64,000 bases of DNA, from NCBI GenBank assembly GCA_031384605.1, contig JANNAT010000141.1, positions 62,001-126,000 of the forward strand, read 5' to 3'. A model generated the notes under the pieces. The model had not been told where the DNA came from. It did no database searches and saw only the letters and a program-made list of their open reading frames with translations. Shown in pieces: positions 17,145 through 26,198 of this stretch. The translations under genes were made by a program, and so were the position numbers. Every line of letters begins with the position of its first letter. The stretch's first letter is position 1. The DNA is from JANNAT01 sp031384605. GTDB lineage: Bacteria; Pseudomonadota; Alphaproteobacteria; Rhodobacterales; Rhodobacteraceae.

Positions 17145-17504
17145 ATGAAATACACAAAAGATCACGAATGGCTGCGCGTTGAAGGCGATCTGGTTGTTGT
17201 CGGCATCACCGAACATGCGGCCACGGCGCTGGGCGATGTGGTGTTTGTCGAGTTGCCCGAAGTGGAAACTGTAGTCGCCGAAGGCGACGAAGTAGTGGTG
17301 ATCGAAAGCGTCAAAGCCGCATCCGATATTCTGGCCCCGGTCGATGGCGAGATCGTCGAAGTGAACGAAAAGTTGGCAGAAAACCCGGGGTTGGTGAACG
17401 CCGATCCTACCGGGGCTGCGTGGTTTTTCAAGATGCGGCTGGATGATCTGTCGGTGCTGGATGCGTTGATGGACGAAGACGAATATTTGGATTTGATTGG
17501 GTGA
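17145..17504 (+). CDS. gcvH: Glycine cleavage system H protein
   Basis: 119-residue lipoyl carrier that shuttles the aminomethyl group between P, T and L proteins. The lipoylated lysine is Lys57 in VIESVKAASDILAPVDGEI. The start MKYTKDHEWLRVEGD is typical. It lies 9 bases after gcvT and about 100 bases before gcvP; the latter gap contains a perfect palindrome. Confidence 0.96.
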   Translation: MKYTKDHEWLRVEGDLVVVGITEHAATALGDVVFVELPEVETVVAEGDEVVVIESVKAASDILAPVDGEIVEVNEKLAENPGLVNADPTGAAWFFKMRLDDLSVLDALMDEDEYLDLIG

Positions 17505-17521
17505 GGACCCAGAGGAATCTT

Positions 17522-17543
17522 CAAATTTTTTCGAAAAAATTTG
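17522..17543. repeat. 22-bp perfect palindrome between gcvH and gcvP
   Basis: Half-site caaattttttc followed by its exact complement. It is followed by gaaaatccttcga, the first half of a second palindrome that is complete in the related copy at 31647-31690. May act as a weak intercistronic terminator or processing site. Confidence 0.7.
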
Positions 17544-17603
17544 GAAAATCCTTCGAGATGGGCGCAAGATCGCGCCCGTTCCTGCAGCACATAGGACGAC
17601 ACC

Positions 17604-20441
17604 ATGACCTTTACCCCCATCGACTATAACCCTTACGATTTCGCCAACCGGCGCCACATCGGCCCGTCCCCCGAGGAAATGGCCCTGATGCTGCAAGCCG
17701 TCGGCGTGCCATCGCTGGATGTGTTGATTGACCAAACCGTGCCCGCCTCTATCCGCCAAGCCAATCCGCTGACCTGGGCGCCGCTGTCGGAACACGGGCT
17801 GTTGGAAAAGATGCGCGATGTCGCCGACAAAAACACCGTGATGATCAGCCTGATCGGGCAAGGCTATTTCGGCACCGTCACCCCCCCCGCCATTCAGCGC
17901 AATATCCTTGAAAACCCGGCGTGGTACACAGCCTACACCCCCTATCAGCCCGAAATCGCCCAAGGCCGGCTTGAGGCGCTGTTGAACTATCAAACCATGG
18001 TCGCCGATCTGACAGGCCTGCCGGTGGCCAACGCCAGCCTGCTGGATGAGGCCACGGCGGCGGCGGAAGCCATGACGATGGCCGAACGCTGTGCGAAATC
18101 ACGGGCGCGGGCGTTTTTCGTTGATGAAGGTTGCCATCCGCAAACCATCGACGTGATCAAAACCCGCGCCGCGCCTTTGGGGATTACGGTGATCGTCGGT
18201 GCGCCGGACTCCATGGTGGCCGATCAGGTGTTTGCGGCGATTTTCCAATATCCGGGCACTTACGGCCATGTGTGCGATTTCACCGCCGAAATTGCGGCGC
18301 TGCATGCCGCGAAAGCCATCGCCATTGTTGCCACCGATCTGTTGGCGCTGACGATGCTGAAGGAACCCGGCGCGATGGGGGCCGATATTGCGGTCGGGTC
18401 CAGCCAACGGTTTGGCGTGCCGATGGGCTATGGTGGCCCGCATGCGGCGTTTTTCGCCTGCAAGGATGATCTGAAACGGTCGATGCCGGGGCGGATTGTG
18501 GGCGTGTCAATTGATGCGCGGGGCAATAAGGCCTACCGGCTTTCCTTGCAAACGCGCGAACAGCATATCCGCCGCGAAAAGGCCACCTCGAACGTCTGCA
18601 CAGCGCAGGCTTTGCTGGCGGTGATGGCGTCGTTCTACGCGGTGTTTCACGGCCCCAAAGGCCTGCGCGCGATTGCTGAACGCGTGCATTTCATGACCAA
18701 TCGCTTGGCACGGGCGCTAAAAGCTGCCGGGGCCAAGGTATCGCCCAAGGCATTTTTTGATACGATTACGGTTGAAGTGGGTGTGGGGCAGGCCGGCATT
18801 CTGGCCGCCGCCCGGCATGAGGGGCTGAATTTCCGAAAGATCGGATCTGACCGTGTGGGCATTTCGCTTGACGAAACTACGGATGAAAAGGTGCTGATCC
18901 GGGTTCTGCGCGCCTTTGGCATTGAAGGCGTGCCGCCCCACCGCGCCAACCTTGGTTTTCCGGAATCGCAGCTGCGTAAAACGGCGTTTCTGACCCATCC
19001 CGTTTTCCACATGAACCGCGCGGAATCGGAAATGATGCGCTATATGCGCCGCCTGTCTGACCGCGATCTGGCGCTTGATCGCTCGATGATCCCCTTGGGG
19101 TCTTGCACGATGAAGCTGAACGCGGCAGCCGAAATGATGCCGATCACCTGGCCCGAATTCGGCTCGCTTCATCCGTTTGCACCGCAAGATCAGGCGCTGG
19201 GATACCACGAGGCGATCACGGATTTGTCAGCCAAACTGTGCGAAATCACCGGCTACGACGCGATGTCGATGCAGCCGAATTCGGGCGCGCAGGGCGAATA
19301 TGCCGGGCTTTTGACGATTCAGGCCTATCACTGCGCGCGGGGTGACGCGCATCGCACGATATGCCTGATCCCTGTGTCGGCACATGGCACCAACCCGGCA
19401 TCGGCGCAGATGGCGGGGATGACGGTGGTGGTGGTGAAATCTGCACCGAACGGCGATGTGGACCTTGAGGATTTTGAAGCCAAAGCAGCGCAAGCGGGCG
19501 CAAACCTTGCCGCCTGCATGATCACTTACCCCTCCACCCACGGCGTGTTCGAAGAAACGGTGCGTCAGATATGTGAGATTACCCACCGCTTTGGCGGGCA
19601 GGTCTATCTTGATGGCGCGAATATGAACGCGCTGGTCGGGTTGGTGAAACCTGGTGAAATAGGGTCAGACGTCAGCCACCTGAATCTGCATAAAACCTTT
19701 GCCATCCCGCATGGCGGTGGCGGGCCGGGGATGGGGCCTATTGGGGTGAAGGCGCATTTGGCACCCTATTTGCCGGGGCATTCGATCACGGGCGGCGATG
19801 GGGCGGTCAGTGCGGCACCTTATGGATCGGCGTCGATCTTGCTGATTTCATGGGCCTATTGCCTGATGATGGGCGGCGAAGGCCTGACCCAAGCCACCCG
19901 CGTAGCCATCCTGAACGCCAACTATATTGCGGCGCGGCTGGCTGGCAGTTATCCGATCTTGTTTGTCGGCAACAAAGGCCGCGTCGCGCATGAATGTATC
20001 ATCGACACCCGCCCCTTTGCCGAGGTGGGCGTGACGGTGGACGATATTGCCAAACGGTTGATCGACAACGGCTTTCACGCCCCCACGATGAGTTGGCCCG
20101 TGTCCGGCACGTTGATGGTGGAACCAACCGAGTCGGAAACCAAAGCCGAGATTGATCGGTTTATCACTGCCCTTCTGGCCATTCGTGCCGAAATTCGCGC
20201 GGTGGAACAGGGCGAGATCAGCGCCGAGGACAGCCCCCTCCGCCACGCCCCCCACACGGTGGAAGATCTGGTTGCCGATTGGACCCGTGCCTATCCGCGT
20301 GAACAAGGCTGCTTTCCGCCGGGCGCTTTTCGGGTGGATAAATATTGGCCCCCGGTTGGCCGCGTCGACAATGTGCATGGTGATCGTAATCTGATTTGCA
20401 CCTGCCCGCCGTTGGAAAGCTATCTTGAGGCGGCAGAATAG
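17604..20441 (+). CDS. gcvP: Glycine dehydrogenase (decarboxylating), P protein
   Basis: 945-residue PLP enzyme, the full-length fused P protein, which decarboxylates glycine and passes the aminomethyl group to GcvH. The PLP lysine is Lys697 in HLNLHKTFAIPHGGGGPG. The N-terminal RRHIGPSPEEMALML and SLIGQGYFGT, and the central DRSMIPLGSCTMKLN, are typical. Last gene of gcvTHP; the L protein (lipoamide dehydrogenase) is not in the window. A gccgc/gcggc hairpin follows the stop. Confidence 0.96.
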   Translation: MTFTPIDYNPYDFANRRHIGPSPEEMALMLQAVGVPSLDVLIDQTVPASIRQANPLTWAPLSEHGLLEKMRDVADKNTVMISLIGQGYFGTVTPPAIQRNILENPAWYTAYTPYQPEIAQGRLEALLNYQTMVADLTGLPVANASLLDEATAAAEAMTMAERCAKSRARAFFVDEGCHPQTIDVIKTRAAPLGITVIVGAPDSMVADQVFAAIFQYPGTYGHVCDFTAEIAALHAAKAIAIVATDLLALTMLKEPGAMGADIAVGSSQRFGVPMGYGGPHAAFFACKDDLKRSMPGRIVGVSIDARGNKAYRLSLQTREQHIRREKATSNVCTAQALLAVMASFYAVFHGPKGLRAIAERVHFMTNRLARALKAAGAKVSPKAFFDTITVEVGVGQAGILAAARHEGLNFRKIGSDRVGISLDETTDEKVLIRVLRAFGIEGVPPHRANLGFPESQLRKTAFLTHPVFHMNRAESEMMRYMRRLSDRDLALDRSMIPLGSCTMKLNAAAEMMPITWPEFGSLHPFAPQDQALGYHEAITDLSAKLCEITGYDAMSMQPNSGAQGEYAGLLTIQAYHCARGDAHRTICLIPVSAHGTNPASAQMAGMTVVVVKSAPNGDVDLEDFEAKAAQAGANLAACMITYPSTHGVFEETVRQICEITHRFGGQVYLDGANMNALVGLVKPGEIGSDVSHLNLHKTFAIPHGGGGPGMGPIGVKAHLAPYLPGHSITGGDGAVSAAPYGSASILLISWAYCLMMGGEGLTQATRVAILNANYIAARLAGSYPILFVGNKGRVAHECIIDTRPFAEVGVTVDDIAKRLIDNGFHAPTMSWPVSGTLMVEPTESETKAEIDRFITALLAIRAEIRAVEQGEISAEDSPLRHAPHTVEDLVADWTRAYPREQGCFPPGAFRVDKYWPPVGRVDNVHGDRNLICTCPPLESYLEAAE

Positions 20442-21125
20442 CCGCGTTTTGATTTGCGGCACCGTTGGTTGGGCGGTGCTGTGCCTGAAAAGTTTGGTCA
20501 ATGCGGCAGGACACCCCGCATTGGCCAGACCGTTATGCTGTGATCTTCCGAAACCGGCATCCGGATGCGACTGCCCGACAGGCAAACTGTTGCGCCAAAT
20601 CCCACTTTGGCATTGCAGTAGACGGAACACCTTGACCCTACGATTTTTCAAACTTGCATCGTGCCAGATTTTTCGCGCATAGAATATTTTAACCGTCACA
20701 AAGTGGCGCGTTCCAAAGCGTAAACAGCGAAAGTTGATGCTGAAAAACGCGCGGGGTTCGGTCTGGATTCAATCATAAGACCCGAAGCCTGATCGCTTTC
20801 ATGATTGATACCATTTCGAATTAAAATAATGTAAATCATATGTTTATAAGACAAACTCCATGTGCTTTGTCGATAGTCCACCCATTCCCTCAACCCAAGA
20901 AAACTCTATCGAACCGCGCCCCCTGATGCCCCAATGCTCCTGATTTCTGACCATACGGACAATAGATTTGAAAGCGCTTTGAGGCGCGAATCGTTGACTT
21001 GATCGAAATCTATACGCTAAACCCACGACAGGCGTTTCGGGAGGCCGGCCCCACGGGTTGGAAAATGGAACGTTTTGACAGGGACGCGCCGATCAGGCGC
21101 ACAACAAACTTCAGGGAGGAATTCC
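20442..21125. other. Regulatory spacer upstream of the disaccharide ABC operon
   Basis: About 680 bases without a convincing gene. It starts with small hairpins after gcvP (gcaccg/cggtgc at 20459-20479). The middle (about 20690-20880) is AT-rich. A LacI-type palindrome lies at 20968-20983 and a possible -35 box ttgact at 20994-20999. Short ORFs here have no recognisable products. Confidence 0.5.
20968..20983. promoter_or_regulatory. Candidate LacI-family operator (thu operon)
   Basis: ttgaaagcgctttgag has a perfect 10-base palindromic core aaagcgcttt with the central CG typical of LacI-family sites, including sugar regulators of alphaproteobacteria. It lies 142 bases before the first operon gene and just upstream of a possible -35 box. 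No LacI gene is adjacent, so the regulator must be elsewhere. Confidence 0.55.
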
Positions 21126-22406
21126 ATGTCCTTTGGATTCAAGGGTCGTGCGCTGCGCACGGCTGCGATTGCGGCTATCGTTGCCACTTTGGGCACGCCG
21201 GTAGCAGCAGAAGAGATTTTCTATGTCTCGGGCGCTGTCGGCAATGCCGTCGAAAACTTCAAGGCGCTGGTCAAGCCGTGGGAAGAGTCCACCGGCAACA
21301 CCGTCACCATGGTGCCAATGCCCGCATCGACCAGCGACCAGTTCGCGCAGTATCGTCTTTGGCTTGCCGCTGGCACTGCCGATATCGACCTTTATCAGAC
21401 CGACGTGATCTGGGCCCCCCAATTGGCCGAGCATTTTCTGGATCTGACCGATGTGGCAAAAGATCTGGCCCCAACCCATTTCCCGTCGATCATCCAGTCG
21501 CAGACGGTGAACGGCAAGCTGGTTGCCCTGCCGATCTTTACTGACGCACCAGCCTTGTATTATCGCAAGGATTTGCTGGAAAAGTATGGCGTGTCGGTTC
21601 CAAAAACCTGGGCTGACCTGACAGTTGCGGCACAAGCCGTGCAAGACGGTGAACGTGCCGCAGGCAAGGCCGATTTTCACGGTTTTGTCTGGCAGGGCAA
21701 CGCCTATGAAGGCCTGACCTGCAACGCGCTGGAATGGGTCAAGTCGTTCGGTGGTGGTCAGATTGTTGAACCCGATGGCACGATTTCGATCAACAACCCC
21801 AAGGCCGTAGCGGCGCTTGAAACCGTCAAAGGCTGGGTTGGCACAATCTCGCCAGCAGGCGTTCTGGCCTATCAGGAAGAAGAAGCCCGTGGCGTCTGGC
21901 AGACCGGCAATGCCGCGTTCATGCGCAACTGGCCATATGCGTATGGCTTGGGCAATGGCGACGATTCGGCTGTGAAAGGCCTGTTTGCGGTAACCACGCT
22001 GCCAATTGGTGCTGAAGGCGATACGTCGGCTGCAACGCTGGGCGGCTGGAACGTGGCTGTGTCAAAGTATTCGGCACATCCGGATGCGGCGATTTCGCTG
22101 GCGATGTATCTGGCAGGCCCCGAGGCGCAAAAGCAGCGCGCGATCAACGAATCCAACCTGCCAACGATTGTGGCCTTGTATGATGACGCTGACATTGCAG
22201 CGGCTCAGCCGATCATCCCACAGTGGAAAGACGTGTTCCTGAACGCCGTTCCGCGCCCATCTGCCCCAACTTTGGGCAAATACAACGAAGTTTCCGCCAA
22301 GTTCTGGTCGGCAGTGCACGAAACCCTTTCGGGCAATGGCACCGCAGCAGAAAACCTGGAACTGCTGGAAGCTGATCTGACCGAACTAAAGGGCGACGCC
22401 TGGTAA
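21126..22406 (+). CDS. thuE: Sugar ABC transporter substrate-binding protein (trehalose/maltose type)
   Basis: 426-residue periplasmic binding protein of the MalE-like family 1. A signal peptide (ALRTAAIAAIVATLGTPVAA) is cleaved near AEEIFY. No lipobox, so it is soluble in the periplasm. Typical segments are QYRLWLAAGTADIDLYQTDVIW and ALPIFTDAPALYYRKDLLEKYG. The ATG at 21126 follows a strong agggaggaattcc; the frame is open 17 codons further but without signal character. First gene of an operon whose last two genes are ThuA/ThuB homologues, so trehalose, sucrose isomers or maltitol are the likely ligands. Confidence 0.88.
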   Translation: MSFGFKGRALRTAAIAAIVATLGTPVAAEEIFYVSGAVGNAVENFKALVKPWEESTGNTVTMVPMPASTSDQFAQYRLWLAAGTADIDLYQTDVIWAPQLAEHFLDLTDVAKDLAPTHFPSIIQSQTVNGKLVALPIFTDAPALYYRKDLLEKYGVSVPKTWADLTVAAQAVQDGERAAGKADFHGFVWQGNAYEGLTCNALEWVKSFGGGQIVEPDGTISINNPKAVAALETVKGWVGTISPAGVLAYQEEEARGVWQTGNAAFMRNWPYAYGLGNGDDSAVKGLFAVTTLPIGAEGDTSAATLGGWNVAVSKYSAHPDAAISLAMYLAGPEAQKQRAINESNLPTIVALYDDADIAAAQPIIPQWKDVFLNAVPRPSAPTLGKYNEVSAKFWSAVHETLSGNGTAAENLELLEADLTELKGDAW

Positions 22407-22432
22407 TCCTCCCGGACTGCTAAACGTGCTTT

Positions 22433-22496
22433 AAGGGGGCGACGGGTGGGTTTGCGTGGCAACGCGCAACCCCATCGCCCGCCGCCCCCTTTTTTT
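22433..22496 (+). terminator. Strong hairpin with U-run between thuE and thuF
   Basis: Long G/C stem (aagggggc at 22433-22440 with gccccctt at 22484-22491, plus an inner gggtt-gcg/cgc-aaccc helix) followed by seven T. It lies between the binding protein and the permease genes. Such partial terminators keep binding-protein mRNA more abundant than permease mRNA. Confidence 0.75.
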
Positions 22497-22541
22497 AAAG
22501 ATGCGCCTCAATAAGGGGACGCAGAATCCGGGGGGGATATT

Positions 22542-23507
22542 ATGACAGCAATTTCTTCCGCCAAGCAAAACCACGGCCCAAGCCTGCAACAACAGCGGCA
22601 ACGGGCAGCCTTCTGGTTCTTGGCGCCGATGCTTCTGGCGTTGTTTTGTGTAGCCGCGTGGCCTTTGCTGCGCACAGTTTGGTTTTCGTTCACCGACACA
22701 TCGCTGAACAACCTGTATGGCGGCAAATGGATCGGCTTTGATAACTATCTGAAAATTCGAACACTCGAATCCGGTAAAGTGATTTACCGGGGCACCTTGG
22801 TGGATCCGGCATGGTGGAATGCCGTGTATAATACCGTGCGCTTTTCGCTGATCTCGGTGGTCTGTGAAACCGTGTTGGGCCTGATTGTGGCGCTGGTGTT
22901 GAACGCTGAATTCAAAGGCCGCGGTATTGTGCGGGCGGCCATTCTGATCCCGTGGGCCATTCCAACAATCGTTTCTGCCAAGATGTGGGCATGGATGCTG
23001 AATGACCAATACGGCATCATCAATGACATGTTGTTGTCAGTTGGCCTGATCGACCAAAAGATCGCCTGGACCGCCAGCACCGACACCGCGATGTATGCGG
23101 TTTTGATGGTGGATATCTGGAAAACCACGCCCTTCATGGCGCTGTTGTGTTTGGCGGGCCTGCAAATGGTGCCGCGCGATATCTATGAGGCGGCCAAGAT
23201 TGACGGCATTCATCCCGTCAAAGTGTTCTTCAAGATCACTCTGCCGCTGATCCGCCCGGCGCTGATGGTGGCGGTGATCTTCCGGATGCTGGATGCGCTG
23301 CGGGTGTTTGATCTGATCTATGTGCTGACGCCCAATTCGTCGGCTACAAAAACCATGTCGGTAATATCACGTGAAAACCTGATTGATTTCGACAAGTTCG
23401 CCTATGGATCGGCGCAATCAACCTTGTTGTTCGCGATTTTGGCGATATTCGTGTCGCTGTATATCTGGTTGGGCAAAGTCGATCTAAGCGGAGACAGCAG
23501 CAAATGA
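22542..23507 (+). CDS. thuF: Sugar ABC transporter permease (first subunit)
   Basis: 321-residue MalF-type inner-membrane permease with about six transmembrane helices. The EAA loop that contacts the ATPase is YEAAKIDGIHPVKVFFKITL. It has an N-terminal cytoplasmic stretch before helix 1 (AAFWFLAPMLLALFCVAAW). It forms the channel with the second permease, whose start overlaps its stop by 4 bases (ATGA). Assigned to the thu system from gene context. Confidence 0.88.
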   Translation: MTAISSAKQNHGPSLQQQRQRAAFWFLAPMLLALFCVAAWPLLRTVWFSFTDTSLNNLYGGKWIGFDNYLKIRTLESGKVIYRGTLVDPAWWNAVYNTVRFSLISVVCETVLGLIVALVLNAEFKGRGIVRAAILIPWAIPTIVSAKMWAWMLNDQYGIINDMLLSVGLIDQKIAWTASTDTAMYAVLMVDIWKTTPFMALLCLAGLQMVPRDIYEAAKIDGIHPVKVFFKITLPLIRPALMVAVIFRMLDALRVFDLIYVLTPNSSATKTMSVISRENLIDFDKFAYGSAQSTLLFAILAIFVSLYIWLGKVDLSGDSSK

Positions 23508-24337
23508 CCGCAGATAAACTGTTCAAAAACATCGCTTTCTATGCATTGGTCGTGGCCATTGTGATCTTTTCGGTGTTCCCGTTTTACTATGCGATTGTGA
23601 CATCCTTTGCCACCGGCACCGGATTGTTCGAGGTCAGCTATTGGCCAAAGCAGTTCGATTTTTCAAACTATGAATCGGTTCTGGGTGGCCGCACCTTTCC
23701 GCGTAACATCCTGAATTCGGTGTTCATCTCTACCGTTACTGTGGTGTTTGCACTGTTTCTGGCCGTTACCGCATCCTATGCGCTGGCACGGGTGCGGTTT
23801 CGCGGGCGGGGGTTGTTGCTGATGACCATCCTTGCGGTATCAATGTTTCCGCAAATCGCCGTGTTGGCGGGATTGTTTGAGTTGATCAAGTTTTTGGGGA
23901 TTTTCAACACTCCTTGGGCGCTGATCTTGTCTTATACGATCTTTACCCTGCCGTTCACCGTATGGGTGTTGACCACTTTCATGCGGGATCTGCCGATTGA
24001 GATTGAAGAAGCGGCGATTGTCGATGGCGCAACCCCGTGGATTGTGATCACCAAAGTGTTTTTGCCGCTGCTCTGGCCTGCTTTGGTAACAACCGGCCTT
24101 TTGGCATTCATTGGCGCATGGAATGAGTTTTTGTTTGCGCTGACTTTCACCTCATCCGAGGTCACCCGAACAACGCCAGTGGCAATCGCGATGTTGTCTG
24201 GCGCGTCTCAGCAAGAAATCCCGTGGGGCCCGATCATGGCGGCGTCGGTCATTGTGACCGTTCCACTGATCATCCTCGTTCTCATCTTCCAACGCAAAAT
24301 CGTGGCGGGTCTAACCGCTGGCGGCGTGAAGGGTTAA
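23504..24337 (+). CDS. thuG: Sugar ABC transporter permease (second subunit)
   Basis: 277-residue MalG-type permease with six predicted transmembrane helices. The EAA loop is IEEAAIVDGATPWIVITKVFLPLLWP. The start overlaps the stop of the first permease gene (ATGA), and the ATPase gene follows 4 bases later, showing tight translational coupling. The sequence is otherwise ordinary for the family. Confidence 0.88.
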   Translation: MTADKLFKNIAFYALVVAIVIFSVFPFYYAIVTSFATGTGLFEVSYWPKQFDFSNYESVLGGRTFPRNILNSVFISTVTVVFALFLAVTASYALARVRFRGRGLLLMTILAVSMFPQIAVLAGLFELIKFLGIFNTPWALILSYTIFTLPFTVWVLTTFMRDLPIEIEEAAIVDGATPWIVITKVFLPLLWPALVTTGLLAFIGAWNEFLFALTFTSSEVTRTTPVAIAMLSGASQQEIPWGPIMAASVIVTVPLIILVLIFQRKIVAGLTAGGVKG

Positions 24338-24341
24338 GCAA

Positions 24342-25346
24342 ATGGCAAAGATTGAACTTAAAAACGTCAAAAAATCCTACGGTGCGGTTGATGTCATCAA
24401 GGGCATTGATCTGACCATCGAAAAGGGTGAATTCATGGTGTTTGTCGGGCCTTCGGGCTGCGGCAAATCCACCTTGTTGCGCCTGATCTCTGGGCTGGAG
24501 GAAATCAGCACCGGCGACATGATGTTCGACAATGAACGGGTCAATAACCTGATCCCGTCCAAACGTGGCATCGCAATGGTGTTCCAATCCTATGCGCTTT
24601 ATCCGCATATGAACGTTTATGACAACATGGCGTTCGGGATGAAGCTGGCCAAGGCGGGGGCGGATGATATCAAAACCCGCGTGACCAAGGCGGCAGAGTT
24701 GTTGCAGATAAACCATCTGCTGGACCGGTTGCCCAAGCAATTGTCGGGCGGGCAGCGTCAGCGCGTGGCCATCGGCCGGGCGATTGTGCGTGATCCGCGC
24801 GTGTTCTTGTTTGATGAACCGCTGTCGAACCTCGATGCAGCCCTGCGCGTGCAAACCCGGTTGGAAATTGCCAAACTGCACCATTCGATGAGCGATGTGA
24901 CGATGATCTATGTCACGCATGATCAGGTTGAGGCGATGACACTGGCCGACCGGATAGCGGTGCTGCGGGATGGTAAACTGGAACAGGTCGGATCGCCTGC
25001 CGAACTTTATGAACGGCCAAATTCGCTGTTTGTGGCAGGCTTTATCGGCAGCCCGAAGATGAACTTTCTGACTGGTAAATTTGCGTCCGATCATGGCTGC
25101 ACCACGCTTGGTGTGCGGTCGGAACATCTTGATGTGGTGGCGGGCGGCGGCCTCTGGCAGGGCGAAATTGTGCATGCCGAAGATTTGGGATCGGATCACT
25201 ACCTGTTCGTCGAGGTCGGCAGCGATGAGCCGCTTATCGTGCGCCGTGAAGGAAAGCTGAACATGAAAGTGGGCGACAAGGTTCGCTTGGCCGCCAAGGA
25301 TGGCAAGCTGTATAAATTTGATGCGCAAGGCGCACCGATCCACTAA
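24342..25346 (+). CDS. thuK: Sugar ABC transporter ATP-binding protein
   Basis: 334-residue MalK/UgpC-type ATPase. Walker A is GPSGCGKST, the Q-loop is FQSYALYPH, the signature is LSGGQRQRVAIGRA and Walker B is VFLFDEPLSNLDA. The C-terminal regulatory domain contains TLGVRSEHLDVV. It energises uptake by the two permeases. Slightly shorter than MalK (about 370) because the C-terminal domain is compact. A perfect 11-bp hairpin separates it from the following thuA. Confidence 0.9.
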   Translation: MAKIELKNVKKSYGAVDVIKGIDLTIEKGEFMVFVGPSGCGKSTLLRLISGLEEISTGDMMFDNERVNNLIPSKRGIAMVFQSYALYPHMNVYDNMAFGMKLAKAGADDIKTRVTKAAELLQINHLLDRLPKQLSGGQRQRVAIGRAIVRDPRVFLFDEPLSNLDAALRVQTRLEIAKLHHSMSDVTMIYVTHDQVEAMTLADRIAVLRDGKLEQVGSPAELYERPNSLFVAGFIGSPKMNFLTGKFASDHGCTTLGVRSEHLDVVAGGGLWQGEIVHAEDLGSDHYLFVEVGSDEPLIVRREGKLNMKVGDKVRLAAKDGKLYKFDAQGAPIH

Positions 25347-25366
25347 TCTAAATAAAACCAATACCT

Positions 25367-25393
25367 TGTCGTGCCCACGCGTTGGGCACGACA
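25367..25393 (+). promoter_or_regulatory. Perfect 11-bp hairpin between thuK and thuA
   Basis: tgtcgtgccca-cgcgt-tgggcacgaca, then atgaattaaggagcatgcc with the ribosome binding site of thuA. No T-run follows, so it looks like an mRNA-stabilising or processing element rather than a terminator. Confidence 0.65.
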
Positions 25394-25412
25394 ATGAATT
25401 AAGGAGCATGCC

Positions 25413-26198
25413 ATGACCATTCGCGTGACAGTCTGGGGCGAAAACGTCCATGAACAGAAAAACAAAGTCGTCGCCGATATATATCCCAAAACCATGCACG
25501 GCACGATTGCGGCGGCGTTGAATACCGATGCCGGGCTGAAGGCCACGACGGTAACCCTGCAAGACGCCGAACACGGGCTGACGGCGGAAAAACTGGCAGC
25601 GACCGATGTGTTGGTCTGGTGGGGCCATGCCGCACACGGCGATGTCGATGACAAGATTGTTGAACGGGTCTGTGATGCGGTTTGGGGCGGCATGGGGATG
25701 ATTTTCCTGCATTCCGCGCATTTCGCCAAGCCGTTCAAACGCCTGATGGGCGCGCCCTGTAACCTTTCATGGCGCGAAGCAGGCGAGCGGGAACGCCTGT
25801 GGGTTACCAGCCGCCAACACCCGATTGCCGCAGGGTTACCGGATCATTTTGAGCTGGAATATGAAGAAATGTATGGTGAGCCGTTTGGCGTGCCGGAACC
25901 CTTGGAAACAGTGTTTATCAGCTGGTTCGCGGGTGGCGAGGTATTCCGTTCCGGCCTGACCTATAAACGCGGTGCGGGGAATATCTTCTATTTCCGCCCC
26001 GGCCATGAAACCTATCCGACCTATCACGACGGCAACGTGCAGCGGGTGATCTCGAATGCGGTGAAATGGGCATTTAACCCGAATGCCCGCATTATGGATC
26101 CAAACAACGCACCTAACACGCCGGTAGATAAAGCATTGGAGTCGATCACCGAACGCGGCCCGCGGTTGCACCATGACGGCGAGGCGGGGTATCGGTGA
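25413..26198 (+). CDS. thuA: ThuA-family protein, trehalose utilisation
   Basis: 261-residue ThuA protein (class I glutamine amidotransferase-like fold). Hallmarks are VTVWGENVHE, VLVWWGHAAHGDV, FLHSAHFAKPFKRLMG and RGAGNIFYFRPGHETYP. In rhizobia ThuA and ThuB degrade trehalose and related disaccharides through 3-keto derivatives after import by ThuEFGK. It follows thuK after a hairpin and overlaps thuB by one base. An aaggag ribosome binding site precedes the ATG. Confidence 0.92.
   Translation: MTIRVTVWGENVHEQKNKVVADIYPKTMHGTIAAALNTDAGLKATTVTLQDAEHGLTAEKLAATDVLVWWGHAAHGDVDDKIVERVCDAVWGGMGMIFLHSAHFAKPFKRLMGAPCNLSWREAGERERLWVTSRQHPIAAGLPDHFELEYEEMYGEPFGVPEPLETVFISWFAGGEVFRSGLTYKRGAGNIFYFRPGHETYPTYHDGNVQRVISNAVKWAFNPNARIMDPNNAPNTPVDKALESITERGPRLHHDGEAGYR

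Noticed and set aside
16806..17993. 395-codon antisense frame across gcvT, gcvH and gcvP
   Set aside because: Spans three supported genes; shadow.
20425..20893. Small ORFs in the spacer before thuE
   Set aside because: Short, without ribosome binding sites, conserved motifs or coding-like composition.
24282..25721. 479-codon open frame antisense to thuK
   Set aside because: Covers a strongly supported ATPase gene; no domain recognisable.
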